Below are positions 53,102 through 64,000 of a stretch of DNA of 64,000 nucleotides, in pieces. The notes below the pieces were generated by a model. It did not search any database. It had not been told where the DNA came from and saw only the letters and a program-made list of their open reading frames with translations. The stretch lies in contig UESW01004012.1 in NCBI GenBank assembly GCA_900491605.1, positions 29,920 to 93,919 of the forward strand. The letters run 5' to 3'. The stretch's first letter is position 1. Each line of letters begins with the position of its first letter. Origin of the DNA: Calamus simplicifolius (taxonomy: Eukaryota > Streptophyta > Magnoliopsida > Arecales > Arecaceae). The position numbers and the translations under genes are program-made.

Positions 53102-56078
53102 TTCTCCCCCCTTATAAAAATTTCATCCTTGAAATTTGATATACATCCAATAGAATACAAATCCAAACTTTCAGCTAAAATTCATTCAAAAGTCACCGTC
53201 ATCGATACATCATTGATCTGTAATAAGATACAAATATTTATGGATGTTTCTTTTTCATTTTCTCCTTAGACTCCCAGATAATCTTCCTCTTAGAATAATT
53301 ACTCCGCTGAACTTTGACATAAGGAATACTACACCATCTCAGAACTTAATCCTTGCGTCCACGATGTGTACAAGATGATCTTCATAGGTCAATTCTTTCT
53401 TAAACTAAATCAGTTCAAGTTCTAACACATAACGGGGGTTTGAAATACACCTCCTCAGTCATAAAGGTATGAAACACATTGAACACCCCAAAGAGTAATG
53501 AAGACAGTGCTAAGCTATAAGCCACCTCCTATTCCTTGATCAACATCTCAAATAGCCCAATAAATTGAGGACTCAATTCACCTCTAAACACAAATCTCAT
53601 CATGTCATTAGTTAGTAAAATTTCCAAATGATCTTCAACCTGAAATTTCAAATCTTTCTGTTTAACATCAACATAACTTTCTATTGACTCTGAGCTACAT
53701 GAAGCTGCCTTGATACTTTCTCATATTTGTTAAACCAGCTCAGTAATCAAAATTGTCTCTCTCACACTTCATCTCAATAAAATTTACACCTTTTATCATA
53801 GACAACAAAATGAATCCATTTGAATATTGGCTTGGTAATAATTAAAGTAAGCAATTTCACTAAGGGTAAGAAGCTATACCAAGCACTTTCTAAATCATCA
53901 CACAGGCTCGTAGTATATCATCAAAAGCTAATTGGTTCATGCAGATTGTCCATCTATTTGAGGGTGGAAGATTGGACAGAAATTCCGCTTAATTCACTAA
54001 GCCTTATGAAAACATCATCAAATTAGAAGAGTGAGACAAATGGGTTCAGACTCAATTTACGCAGTTTACCATTAAACCAAAAACAAATATTAACATTTAA
54101 CCCACTAAAATTTCATCCTCAAAATTAAATGTCCACAAATTTTGTACCATTATAGATACTCACTAGCAAACTTTTATTTCATTCCCAAGCACCCAAATGA
54201 CATATCCAACTTTCAAAATTAATTTAATCTTTCTACCAAATAAAATTAATTTCCTTAAGAAGTATTTTTTTTCATCCCTTTTTTTTTTTTAAGGTTAGTA
54301 ACACATCAGCTACTCTTAATTCCTCAATAAGATAGTTCTAAATTCTTTTGAATTAAATATAAGATAGTTTCCTTCCAATGCTCTCTCAACTCATAAATAG
54401 TTGAATGTGCCATTAATCATTACGACACTTATTTCAATCATCATAACATACTTGGTTTCACTCTTGAATACTTCAAGCTAACATCAATGAACATTATGCC
54501 AATCATTTAGGATATTTTCATAATTATCATAATCAACTAATTTAATTTCTTTGAATAATATTGCCATCATTAATCATCAGTATAATTAATTATATCTCCT
54601 TCATAATTATCAATAATACCACCATAACCAATCAATTTCTCATGAATAGGTCAGTATATCTTAATAAATAATGCAATTTAAATGATTCAAATTCTTGAAT
54701 CGATTATTTCGTTACCAATGATTATCAAAATCATCTATAGATTATGCAATGTCTCATGCCATAACATGACCAACTAATTTAAACCCTTCAAATATCTCAA
54801 AGTGACTTCACTAATCTAGCTCAGATGGATACAAGACTTATAAGGTCAATCAAGATTGAAAATGCACTTACCATTCGAAAGACATAATTGAAAATTATAG
54901 TAATCTCTCTATGACTTGAAAGTGATAGTAGATGTACCCTTAACCATAATCCATAACTGATAATAATCAAAAATAAAATCATCTCCCTCCTATTTTCTTA
55001 ACAATAATATGCCACTTATGGCTGATTGATAATTTATCCATCCTGGAGAAAGATATCTACTTAGGAACTATGAAGAAAGGCACAATAAATTAATGAATAT
55101 ATCTTGATTTAGAAATCTATTAACAGATGAAAATCCCCATGAAATTCTTTATCAGTGAGTTTATCTATTCTCATTATTGCTAAAATCTTTCACTTTCTAC
55201 CATCAAAATATTTGATCATTTATAGCCAAAATCAGTTCTAAAGATTAATAGAGTCTACTGCTCTCAAAAACTTAACCAGTAATTGTCTCAGAATTTAAAA
55301 TTTATATTCTTCATAAATGGTCCATCAAGATATAATATGCAATCAACTATTTCATTAGCATCAGTATCAACCATCTCCACATCTAGCAAATTAACAATCA
55401 GTTTTGAACATGCAATATCATAATAAAATTCTCTTAGTAAAATTCACTATATATACATCCATCCAAACTCAAATTCAGAAAGTACTCAATTGTAATTGAT
55501 CAAAAACATGTAATTAACTATTTCATTCTCGAAATATCATCAATATTAATCATCCCTATAACCAGCAGATTAGCTCATAATCTTAAACTTATATCAACAA
55601 TGTAAGTTCCACAATTAAAAATTCATTATATATATCCACATTCAAATTTAAATTTACTAACTCCAAATCCACATATCACAATTGCAATATGGACATAATG
55701 GTGTTATCTTAGTCATATTAGTCATCAATTGCAATTTTCCACTACTATGTTTATTCCATATATTCATCTATCTTTTATTGCATATCCAATTAAAATTTCA
55801 CTTCTCATATTATTTAAAGGTCTGAAACTGCTACGAATCATTTCCAACAAGTTTAATGGAGCTAAAACCTCTAGAAGCCCCTTGACCTCCCCACTGATCA
55901 AGGCTACCAGCCAGGGAGCCACATAATATCATTGGCTTGCGATGGTTCATTCTCAATTTCTATCAAACTTGTAATTCTTGATAAACTTTAAATTTCAAGC
56001 TTCCAAAGTATAATTCATGAAATTCCTTGAAAGTCATAATTGTCTCAATGTCATCCAAGTATTTTCCCTAGAGTGTCA
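53102..56078. other. AT-rich non-coding interior of the LARD
   Basis: Nearly 3 kb without any credible ORF, made of 'aatcatcat' and 'caattaat' type AT-rich text. A short diverged second copy of gag-related sequence lies at 55860-55922. No pol domain is seen on either strand. Confidence 0.85.
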
Positions 56079-56345
56079 TTATGCATATGTCCCTAAGATC
56101 ATAACCTGGGTCTTGTGGGTTATGGGCCCACCACGCTTCCGCTGCGCACTCTGATGCTGCATGTCCCGCATAGACTGCGCCATACCCGAGAGAGCTTGAA
56201 GCATCTCGGACTGGAATCGCTGGTGCTCAGTTCCTACTGGGTTGGCAGGGGCCATACCTCCAGTAGTTCCTTGACCCACCGGCTGATCAGCATTACCGGC
56301 CAGAGAGTCCTCCTCATACAGTTGGCTCCTAGTACAGCGAGCCAT
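56079..56345 (-). pseudogene. Gag N-terminal remnant of the LARD
   Basis: Starts MARCTRSQLYEEDSLAGNAD at 56345, continues with FQSEMLQALSGMAQSMRDMQ, the helical N-terminal style of plant Gypsy gag. It stops after 88 codons without a capsid core. It lies about 140 bases inside the primer site, as a gag start should. This suggests the LARD descends from a Gypsy element. Confidence 0.7.
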
Positions 56346-56485
56346 AACTATTTTTCTGTTAAATTAAATGTGGTTAATATCATCATAAACTAAATTGTCA
56401 GGTGTCTCTAAGTATAATGTCATCAAAATATGTTCTCTATGTGTTATCATGTCAATATGTCAGTGTCCCTAGGGTCATAACCTAA

Positions 56486-56497
56486 GCTCTGATACCA
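56486..56497 (-). other. Primer-binding site of the LARD (initiator-Met tRNA)
   Basis: The complement of 'gctctgatacca' reads TGGTATCAGAGC, the standard 12-nt match to the 3' end of plant initiator-Met tRNA, 7 bases from the LTR edge at 56505. Confidence 0.9.
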
Positions 56498-56504
56498 CTA
56501 AAGC

Positions 56505-59035
56505 TGTCAAGCCCCAGACCCAATATCGGGCTAGGGTGACAACCCGCCGCGTTCCGGGCACGCAAGGCGTCATCATATTTTTCAACATAAAGCACCATTA
56601 TAAATAAAAACCAAGTCAAATACATTAATAAAAGTTTTGGGCTAACACTCTTACACACCACAATAATAAAGTCTGGGCATCAAGCCCTACACATATGTAA
56701 TATTGGGGCTACAACAAAATAATGGTCTTGTTTTATTTAATAGAAGATCCATCACCCCACCAATCCATCTTCAACCTCGTGGCTCTGATAAAAACATTGT
56801 AAGAATTTTGTGAGCTTACACTCAGTAAGTAAACCACGTTATACAGTCAAATCATAGCATAACAGTCAATAAGCACATAATAATTTGCATGCTTAAACAC
56901 TCCACAAATACTCAAACATGCAATGTAAGTAAACCCACTGTTTATACTCTCAATGGTAACTGTAAATGTGACCCACGGTCCTGCAATATCTCAATAGTGT
57001 ACCAACCAGCATCCCCTTAAAGCATCCCCCTACTGAAAGGTCAAGATACCAGGGTCACGCCAATAATGTACCAACAAGCATTCCCTTAAAGCACCCCCCT
57101 ACTGAAAGGTCGAGATACCAGGGTCACGCCAATAATGTACCAACAGGCATTCCCTTAAAGCATCCCCCTACTGAAAGGGTCAAGATACTAGGGTCACGCC
57201 AATAATGTACCAACAGGCATTCCCTTAAAGCATCCCCCCTACTGAAAGGGTCAAGATACCAGGGTCACGCCAATAATGTACCAACAGGGATTCCCTTAAA
57301 GCATCCCTCCTACTGAAAGGGTCAAGATACCAGGGTCATGCCAATATCAAAATCTACCAGAACACATACTCTATATGTGCAATGCCACATCTAACCAAGC
57401 AGAACACGTCCTCTAGACGTGTGTGTGGCATGACATGATAAAGGAGAACCGCGGCGACACATAACAGTACCTCACATTACATGCACTCATCATATCAATG
57501 ACAACTCAATATTGCATAAACAGTGGATTATACCTACTGAACAATTGCATGTAATATATCACATCAATATCATAATAACTGCATCTCTCATGCATAATAA
57601 CTGCATCTCTCATGCATCATAACTGCATCTCTCATGCATAACATCCACACATGAAATCATAGCACATAAACAGCCATGTATTCATAATATTCATCTACTT
57701 ACAAATTTAGCCAATAACAATTCTTCATGTCACAATTCACAATTTAAACATTCATATAATGAATTATTTATTAAATACTGATAACTAGCTTACTTACCTC
57801 AGTACACAATCCAACAGGTATAAATCAGCTATTCGGATGTCTGAGCACCTACAGGATCATTACACAATTAATTTATTAGAATACGAATGTTAAAATGACC
57901 CTTAGGATTTCTACCCAAACTATTTTACGGGCCCTACTTTGGGCTCGAATATCTCCCACTATACAAACCCAAATGGGGAAGTAAAAATACCCCAAGAAAC
58001 TAGAATTCACCAAGATTCTAGCCATATAATTATTTTTCTAATCCCGACCCGTTACGGGGCCCAAAATCCAGCCCAAACTCCTACTGCTGCATGGCCCAAA
58101 AGGCCTGAACCGGCCGGCCCAGCCGGCCCGGTTCAGCCTTAAACCACCCGATCCCCTATTTCACCGAACAGGGAACGGGAACGTGGCTGGCGACCGGGGC
58201 CGCCGCCGGCCAAATTGAGGGCGGCCCGGCCGCCGGTGGCCGGGCTAGAGCCGGCCGCCGCCGCGGCTGGCCGCCAAACCTTCTCTCCCTCCCTCAATTT
58301 CTCTCATTCTCCCAAACTCCTCCGCGCGGCACAGAACTGTGCCGGCGGCACGGCTGGCCACCATGGCTGGCCGGACCTCCACCGGACGCACGCCTGGCGC
58401 CGATGGAGGTGACAGGCCAAAGCTCGGGCCCAGCGAGGCGGTGAGCACGCCGCCGGGCCCGAACCAACTGGTTCGACTTCCGCCACCACGCGAGAGGAGG
58501 GCCAATTGGCCCTCTCTCTCTACTCTCTCTCCACCACCACCCCGCCAGTCGCCTCCCCCGGCGCCGATGGGGTCGTCGGCCAAGTATCAGGCCCGGCGCG
58601 GTGGAGAGCACGCCGCCGGGCCTGAACCAAGGGGGACGACCGGGAGCATCTCGCGATTTCTCTCTCTCTGCCGCTGTCTCTCTCTCTCTCCCACTGACTC
58701 TCTCTCTCTCCCGCTGTCTCTTTCTCTCTCACGCTCGCTCTTTCTCTTTCTCTGTCTCCCTGTCTCTTTCTCTCTCTTATGCTCTCTCCCTCTCTCTCTC
58801 TCTCTAGAAGCCAGGGAATTTACCTGATGGAGGAAGTGCCAGGATGATGGAGGGAGTCCCCCTCCATCATATAAATAATCCCCCAGTGCAACGCTTTGGT
58901 CAGGTAAGGAGATCGGGCATTCAATCGTCATGTCAAAAGTCTAAACGTCAAGAAGGTTTTCCCCGGGATGCCAGGTATCCCCAGAAGTAATTACTAAGAG
59001 TTACGTTCCCCCATGATAATTTATGGAGGGTTACA
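56505..59035 (-). repeat. 5' LTR of the LARD
   Basis: 2531 bp, very similar to 50631-53101 with the same tandem repeats (about 57000-57350), GC-rich block (58090-58625) and CT microsatellite (58655-58805). Differences are mainly substitutions in CG sites and microsatellite length. Confidence 0.94.
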
Positions 59036-59040
59036 AGGGC

Positions 59041-59595
59041 AGGCTGGGCGAGGTCGCACCTGAAGTTGAGGCGGGCGAGGGCAAAGAGATCAGCAACACC
59101 CTGGGGCATCCGACTAGTTGAGGACGTCGACCAAGATTGACAACGCATCCCACGATCAGCTTACCACCCAGCGTCCCTCAGGCGCAGCGACGAGGTTGGA
59201 GATCACCGAAAGGATCTGCTCACTCACCTCCATGTCGCCGACCACTGCCAAGATGCAGGGGATGAGGTTACTGTTGATGAGGCAGGAGGTGTTGGCAGCA
59301 GCGATGGAGAGGTTGAAGAGTGCTCAGAGTGCATCCTACCTTTCCTGAGATGAGCCTCCGCTGCCTGCGGTGGTGCTAGGGTTCTTCAAGGCCCTCACGA
59401 GGAATGGGACCACACTAGAGGAGCTGATGATCGGCTTGTTGGAATCCAGAGCATTGATTCGAGAAAATTCACGATGATCACTTCGAAGACCGTCGGGGAG
59501 CTCCCCGATCCAATCAGGCTCATCATTTTGTGCACGGCTCCGACCTTCACTACAGCCGCCTTGTTTTTGCAATCAAAAACCCTATTGAGAAACAA
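59041..59595 (-). pseudogene. ARM-repeat (U-box-type) protein fragment, decayed
   Basis: Minus-strand text in shifting frames resembles plant U-box/ARM-repeat proteins: VGAVHKMMSLIGSGSS (near 59555-59510), NALDSNKPI and VPFLVRALKNPSTTAGSG (59460-59360), DALRALFNLSIAAANTSCLI (about 59340-59270), LAVVGDMEVSEQILSVISNL (about 59255-59190) and DALSILVDVLN (near 59150). Stops and frame changes occur near 59340, 59160 and 59140. No U-box is in the window. The family normally acts in protein ubiquitination; this copy cannot. It is truncated on the left by the LARD. Confidence 0.75.
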
Positions 59596-59599
59596 TGAG

Positions 59600-60074
59600 C
59601 ATTATAGCTACCGGATCAAAGAAAGGGTTGGGTGGGACGGAGTCCGATGAAGACTCAGCGAGCCGCAGTGGATTCTTTCTTGAAGATATCTTTTCGAAAC
59701 CTAACGGTGGAGTCTTCGCGGTTAGGAGAACAAAATTTAAGTTTTAATATGAGGATTTTTTTTTAAGGAAAAGGGGAAAAGCGAATCGGGACAATGAAAA
59801 AAAAGAAAATTTTAGTTTTATATTAGACTACGTCTTGATTAAAAATGTAATTTTTTTATATTATAAAATAATATAAGACTACGTCTTAATTAAAAATATA
59901 GTCTTTTTATATTATAAGATAATGTAAGACTCCGTTTTTAATAAAAGATATAGTCTTTTAATTTATGAAAAATTATGAAAATGTAGTTTAAAATATCATG
60001 CTACATTTTTTTATGAAAAAAAGTAGTCTTTTTCCTAAAACCTACCATATTCTATTTAACTTTTTATAGTAATG
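59600..60074. repeat. AT-rich region with ~62-bp 'agactacgtctt' repeats
   Basis: 'aagactacgtctt' or 'taagactccg' followed by 'ttataaaataat' recurs at about 59824, 59876 and 59927 with a spacing of about 50-60 bp, plus 'tagtctttt' copies. No gene. Confidence 0.7.
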
Positions 60075-60403
60075 AAGGCAGCTACCTAGTCAGCTGCACA
60101 GTTGGCTTTCCGATAGACATGATGAATATGGACTTTATGAGCATTGTGAAGGATAGACCGAATGTCTTGGAGCAAGGAGTTGATTGGCAGGTGATCGCAT
60201 AAGTCCTATCTGAGCCATCAGATGACAGTAAGAGAATTTTCCTCGATGAAGAGACTACAAGTATGAAGGATCTGAGTGGCGTAGGAGATGCCAGCCCAAG
60301 CAACAGAAAGCTCAGCGAGAGAAAAAAAAGAGTCAAGAAGGCCGAGACCCGCTACCGCCAACATAGCTCCATCAAACCCTCGGATAACAAAAGCGAAACC
60401 TGC
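60075..60403 (-). pseudogene. LINE RNase H domain, 3' part
   Basis: Minus strand reads AGFAFVIRGFDGAMLAVAGL, then AELSVAWAGISYA and SLFIEENSLTVI, and in another frame HNAHSVHIHHVYREANCAA-like text. This is the RNase H found at the end of plant L1-type LINEs. Frame changes and a stop are present. It is continuous with the LINE at 62352-64000 once the hAT element is removed. Confidence 0.8.
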
Positions 60404-62351
60404 TAGGATTGGCAATGGGGGGTCGGGGATGGGGATGACACCCCCGTTCCCCATACCCGTTTATTAACCTCATCCCCGTCCCCATCCCCGATGGGTATGA
60501 AATTTCAATCCCCATCCCCGTACCCGCTGAGGAATGTGGATCCCCATCCTCGCCCCATACCCGTCCAAATGAAAATTAAAAAAAGTCATATTTTACGGTG
60601 ACAGTCTATACAAGGGCATGACAAAATTTAGAACAAAAAAAAAAAAAAGGCTTTAACAAGAAGTTGATAGGATTAGATTATATAGCAAAGTCCAATTGTG
60701 TAGAGTCGTAGACACTTTTTATCAACTAAAAACACTAAGTTCAAGACTCAAGCATTCAGTTATTAAAAATGCATTATTACACATGCATACTTGTAGAAAA
60801 GCCTTCTTGTAACTCTATTTAAATTCTCCCATGCAAAGCCATGATTTCAAGAAAGTAGAATCATACATAAACATAGGTAACACAACATGAAAAACATTAA
60901 TAACACAAACCTAAGAATTGTAACCCAATGAAATAATAAGCTAAACTGCTATGAAAGAGCAACTTTTATGGCTCTACTTTCCTCAGCTAAATTGAGTCTG
61001 CTTCAATTATATTATGACTTCCTCTATCTTAAGGGTAGTTATTCATTTTTTTGTTTGGGTTAAAAAGAAAAGTTTAGGGTAGGGCTGTCCCAGCCCCGGT
61101 AAGCTTTTATTCACTAAAATTATGTATAGTCTAGGAGAGTATTTGACCTCCAATAAACATCAAATTAGCAAGATAGAAATTCCAAATGATTCAATATTAT
61201 AAAACCAACTGGATGAGTATCCCCATCAAACCAATGCTCTAAAATATAAACACTGAAGGCAACAATTTGCTCCATAGAAATTTAAAGAAAAATAATAAGA
61301 ATGACTTGGCAGAATCGGCCACTTGAAGGCATAACCATCGAGTTCCATCTTTTACTTTATCAATTCTTGATCTTGAGTTTGGGAATCCTGACTTTCTGTA
61401 AAAAAAAAATTATAATATTTAAGAATATTTAAAATATTATGTTCTGATTCTAGTTAAATTTAGAAAAAGACCTATCTCATCAGTGTCAATATCCTCATTC
61501 AACACGCAATCTGCTATTTCTTCTATAATTTCAATCATACCACCTGTATGAGAAGAAAAACTAATAAATAAATCTCAACATATACATATAAAAATAAAAA
61601 TGATGAATAAGTCGTTATATATACTCCTTTTTTCAGCAGCCCACAACCAATTTTGAACACATAATAGCTTCCACAGTGTCTGGATGTAGTCTACTGCGAT
61701 AAGGACTTATGATTCTTCCACTGGTACTAAATACAGACTCAGATGCTACTGTAGACACAGGAATAGCAAATATATCTCAAGCAATGACTTGCAATGTAGG
61801 AAATTTCATTTCATACACCTTTCACCAATTTAAGACATCAAAATCTAGATTAAATGACACTTTATCCTCTTCTAAGTAGAAGTCCAACTCTGATTTAGAA
61901 GATCCGATCTTTTGTTTTTTCTTTTGCCTCAAATACAACTCAAAGTAACTGTGTTATTGCTGGCCAAAGTCAATGAAAATATTTAGATATAATAACATTT
62001 ATCTTTTATTATGCTGTATGATTCGTGCTTGCTCCCGTTTTGTCGACTAAGCATGGTTCCAATTTAACGTGACGTACACCAACGGTTTTGCGTGCCTTTT
62101 TTAATGCCTAGGCCCTAGCTCTCTCCCAAAGAATTAAATTTTTTTAAAAAAATAAATAAATGGGGCAGGGATGGGGAGGGTATGGGGATGGGGATAGTTA
62201 AACCCATCCCTGTCCCCATACCCAAAAAAAAAAAGGGGAATGAGGATCCCCACCCCGTTCCCCGATCAATTACCTTTGACCCCGTACCCATTGGGGCGGG
62301 TATGGGTAATCCCCAACGGGTGCGGATAAAATTGCCATCTCTAAAATATGC
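60396..62351 (-). mobile_element. hAT transposon remnant nested in the LINE
   Basis: The element spans 60404-62343 with ends 'taggattggcaat' and (other strand) 'tagagatggcaat'. Flanking octamers AAACCTGC (60396-60403) and AAATATGC (62344-62351) match at 6 of 8, a plausible old hAT 8-bp duplication. Subterminal regions are rich in 'ggggatgggga' and 'ccccgtacccg' repeats on both sides (60414-60560 and 62160-62330), typical of some plant hAT families. Transposase is reduced to the C-terminus. Confidence 0.78.
61633..61890 (-). pseudogene. hAT transposase C-terminal dimerisation domain
   Basis: Minus strand: FPTLQVIA, then (after an in-frame TGA) DIFAIPVSTVASESVFSTSG, RIISPYRSRLHPDTVEAIMC and SKLVVGC. 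This is the conserved hAT dimerisation block of Ac-like and DAYSLEEPER-like transposases. Two TGA stops interrupt it where tryptophan or arginine codons are expected. Upstream transposase domains are not recognisable. Confidence 0.9.
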
Positions 62352-64000
62352 AAATCTATCCCAAACACTCTCATCAAAATTTATTTTGACATACCTTAGA
62401 GGTGGGGGCTCCTAAAAGATAAATACCGTATGCCGGTGCGCTACCGAGACAGCAGGGGAACGCCAGAGGCCAAGACTATCAAAATTAAGAGTAGTATAAT
62501 GGAATGTGTACTCAGCAGATAAAGAGAGAGCTTTCTAAACTTTTCTATGGGGAGAAACAATATTGTCAGTGAAAATAAGAAGGTTCCGAGATAATTAGTT
62601 CTAATAGGCTATGTAGGTCTAAGTAGCACCTTACTGTTGGATACCCTTCCGAATATCCTGACGGATAAAGCTTAGGAAAGATATCCGCCGAGGACTAGAA
62701 CCACCCTTCTAAAGGTGCTGACCTATAATATGCCAAATCTTCCTCGCTCTGGGGTAGGTAAAGATGGCATGATCAGCAGTCTCCTCCTTCAGACCGCACA
62801 ATAGGCAAGTAGGCTAGATGGACAGACCCCTCCTAGATAGTCCCATGCAAGTTTTCAAATAAAAAGCTAAGTCCTAGGTAGATGGGAAGCTACCAAATCC
62901 ATGATGCATCCATCATGTGCTGAGGCTGTGGCTTATAAATCTCTATGAGGTCCCTAGTAGAAGCACTAAAAATATAGGATATCCTTCGTAATCTAGTGTT
63001 AGATGTGTGCCTCGATATGAGAGGAATAGAGAGGATCTGATAAGAGAGCTCCTCACCAAAGAATTAGGACACCGTGGGAATATGCCAGGTGGAGTGGTCC
63101 TGAATGATCAAATCAATGACTCTCATACTGCTAGGAACATCAGTACTAACAAAAGTAGGCAGCATGACAGGAAAAGATTGACAATCCATGTATCTTGAAC
63201 AACATCTACAGATGAACCATCATCAATTATCCAGGAGATGTTGTTCAAGATAACCAGAGCATGCCGACAAACCTCTTTCCAGAAGAAAAAATATCCACGG
63301 GTAGACTAAAAGTCCATAGATGGAGTCCATTCATCGTATCTGGCACATATAAAGGAGCTCCATAAGCAGTGTAGATCAAGTAGGAAATGAGTAGCATGCC
63401 TAACAATCAAAGCCTACCTCTTAATAGTTAGGGACTAGATCCCAAACCCTCTTTCTGTAGTCGGAAAATAGACAGTATCTCATGCCAGCAGATGAATACC
63501 AGGGCTATCCTACATAGAGGCTCAAAAGAAATCTCGAAAGCATCTCTCAATCCTTCTCAGACAAGTCATTGAGATAACAGCATTGGATAGGATATAGAGA
63601 GGAAGAAAAGATAGGAACAAACATAGAACGGTGATCCTAGCCATCATGGATAGACCAGTGACCTGTCAACCATCAAGACGGTCATGGACACGATGCTCTA
63701 GGTCACTGTAATCGATGCTCCATGGCCATTTCCCCATAATAGGAATCCCCATGTAAGATAGCAGGTTAGCCTGAGTAGTGATGCCCAAAGTTTGAATGAT
63801 AGCGTCCCTTGTTGTAGTAATAGTCTTTGGCCTGAAGCAGATCATGGATTTATGCATATTAACCTTCTGACAGAGTCTTGATAATGGGACTGAATGATGG
63901 ATGCAAAAGTTGTAGCATTATGGATAGTAGCTTGGCCTAGCAATATATGGTCATCAGCAAATAGGAGATGAGAGAGCAAGGGGTCATGGGGACCAATATA
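62352..64000 (-). pseudogene. L1-type LINE, RT to RNase H, runs off the window
   Basis: At the right edge the minus strand reads LLFADDHILLGQAT, with the catalytic FADD at 63950-63961. SMICFRPKTITTTRDAIIQT, GITTQANLLSYMGIPIMGKW and DYSDLEHRVHDRLDG follow at 63857-63666, then decayed text of the post-RT region (CLPTTEGGLG, SWIIDDGSSVDVVQDTWI near 63190-63250), a zf-RVT-like cysteine/histidine region near 62750-62830 (LACGLKEETADHAIF), and INFDESVWD near 62375, the RNase H start. Frame changes and stops are numerous. The 5' part (endonuclease, ORF1) lies beyond 64000. Confidence 0.85.

Larger units (their letters stand above)
50626..59040 (-). mobile_element. Large non-coding LTR retrotransposon derivative (LARD), TSD AGGGC
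   Basis: The element spans 50631-59035 with AGGGC at 50626-50630 and 59036-59040. LTRs: 50631-53101 (3', 2471 bp) and 56505-59035 (5', 2531 bp), beginning 'tgtcatgcccc' or 'tgtcaagcccc' and ending 'gggttaca'. Primer site TGGTATCAGAGC (initiator-Met tRNA) on the minus strand at 56486-56497, 7 bases from the 5' LTR. Polypurine tract complement 'ttctcccccctt' at 53102-53113. The 3.4-kb interior is AT-rich with only a gag start, so replication would need proteins in trans. Confidence 0.95.

Overview
This is nuclear DNA of a flowering plant. It has one spliced multi-exon gene with GT-AG introns, plant LTR retrotransposons with 5-bp target-site duplications (TSDs), a plant L1-type LINE, a hAT element, a Mutator-like non-autonomous element, MITEs and satellite-like arrays. 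There are no bacterial operons. A monocot, perhaps a palm, would fit the intron size and transposon style, but that is an impression and not a demonstration.

Layout. 1-2560 is a ~120-bp satellite that changes into a ~244-bp dimeric higher-order repeat; 2780-3600 holds a related array with internal inverted repeats. 3600-9000 is AT-rich intergenic DNA with a Harbinger/Tourist-like MITE (5209-5763) and a solo Gypsy LTR (6396-7834). From about 9080 to 39480 on the + strand lies one complete gene for an Arf GTPase-activating protein of the AGD14 type. I reconstructed 13 coding exons giving 656 residues with every phase consistent. Its first coding intron (9685-33128, 23.4 kb) separates the two cysteine pairs of the Arf-GAP zinc finger. 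It contains a full-length Tat-type Gypsy element (10236-22899), a Copia element (23538-30941) and a solo LTR (31001-31847), each with a perfect TSD. Without them the intron would be about 2.5 kb.

39480-64000 is a graveyard of nested elements: an internally deleted Gypsy derivative (41137-46783, TSD CTAAA); a ~1-kb Mutator-like element (48539-49533) carrying a seven-unit array of 22-bp palindromes at exact 11-bp spacing; a large non-coding retrotransposon derivative (LARD) with ~2.5-kb LTRs and an initiator-Met primer site (50631-59035, TSD AGGGC), lying in a GC-rich block that to its right holds a decayed ARM-repeat/U-box-like gene fragment; and a LINE (60075 to beyond the window end) whose RNase H domain is split by a hAT element (60404-62343).

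The retroelements do not work together as a pathway. The only apparently functional host gene is AGD14-like. All three intronic LTR insertions lie antisense to it, as expected if sense-oriented LTR poly(A) signals are selected against. The most unusual structures are the palindrome array in the Mutator-like element, the antisense spliced-looking ORF in the Gypsy element, and the extreme first intron.
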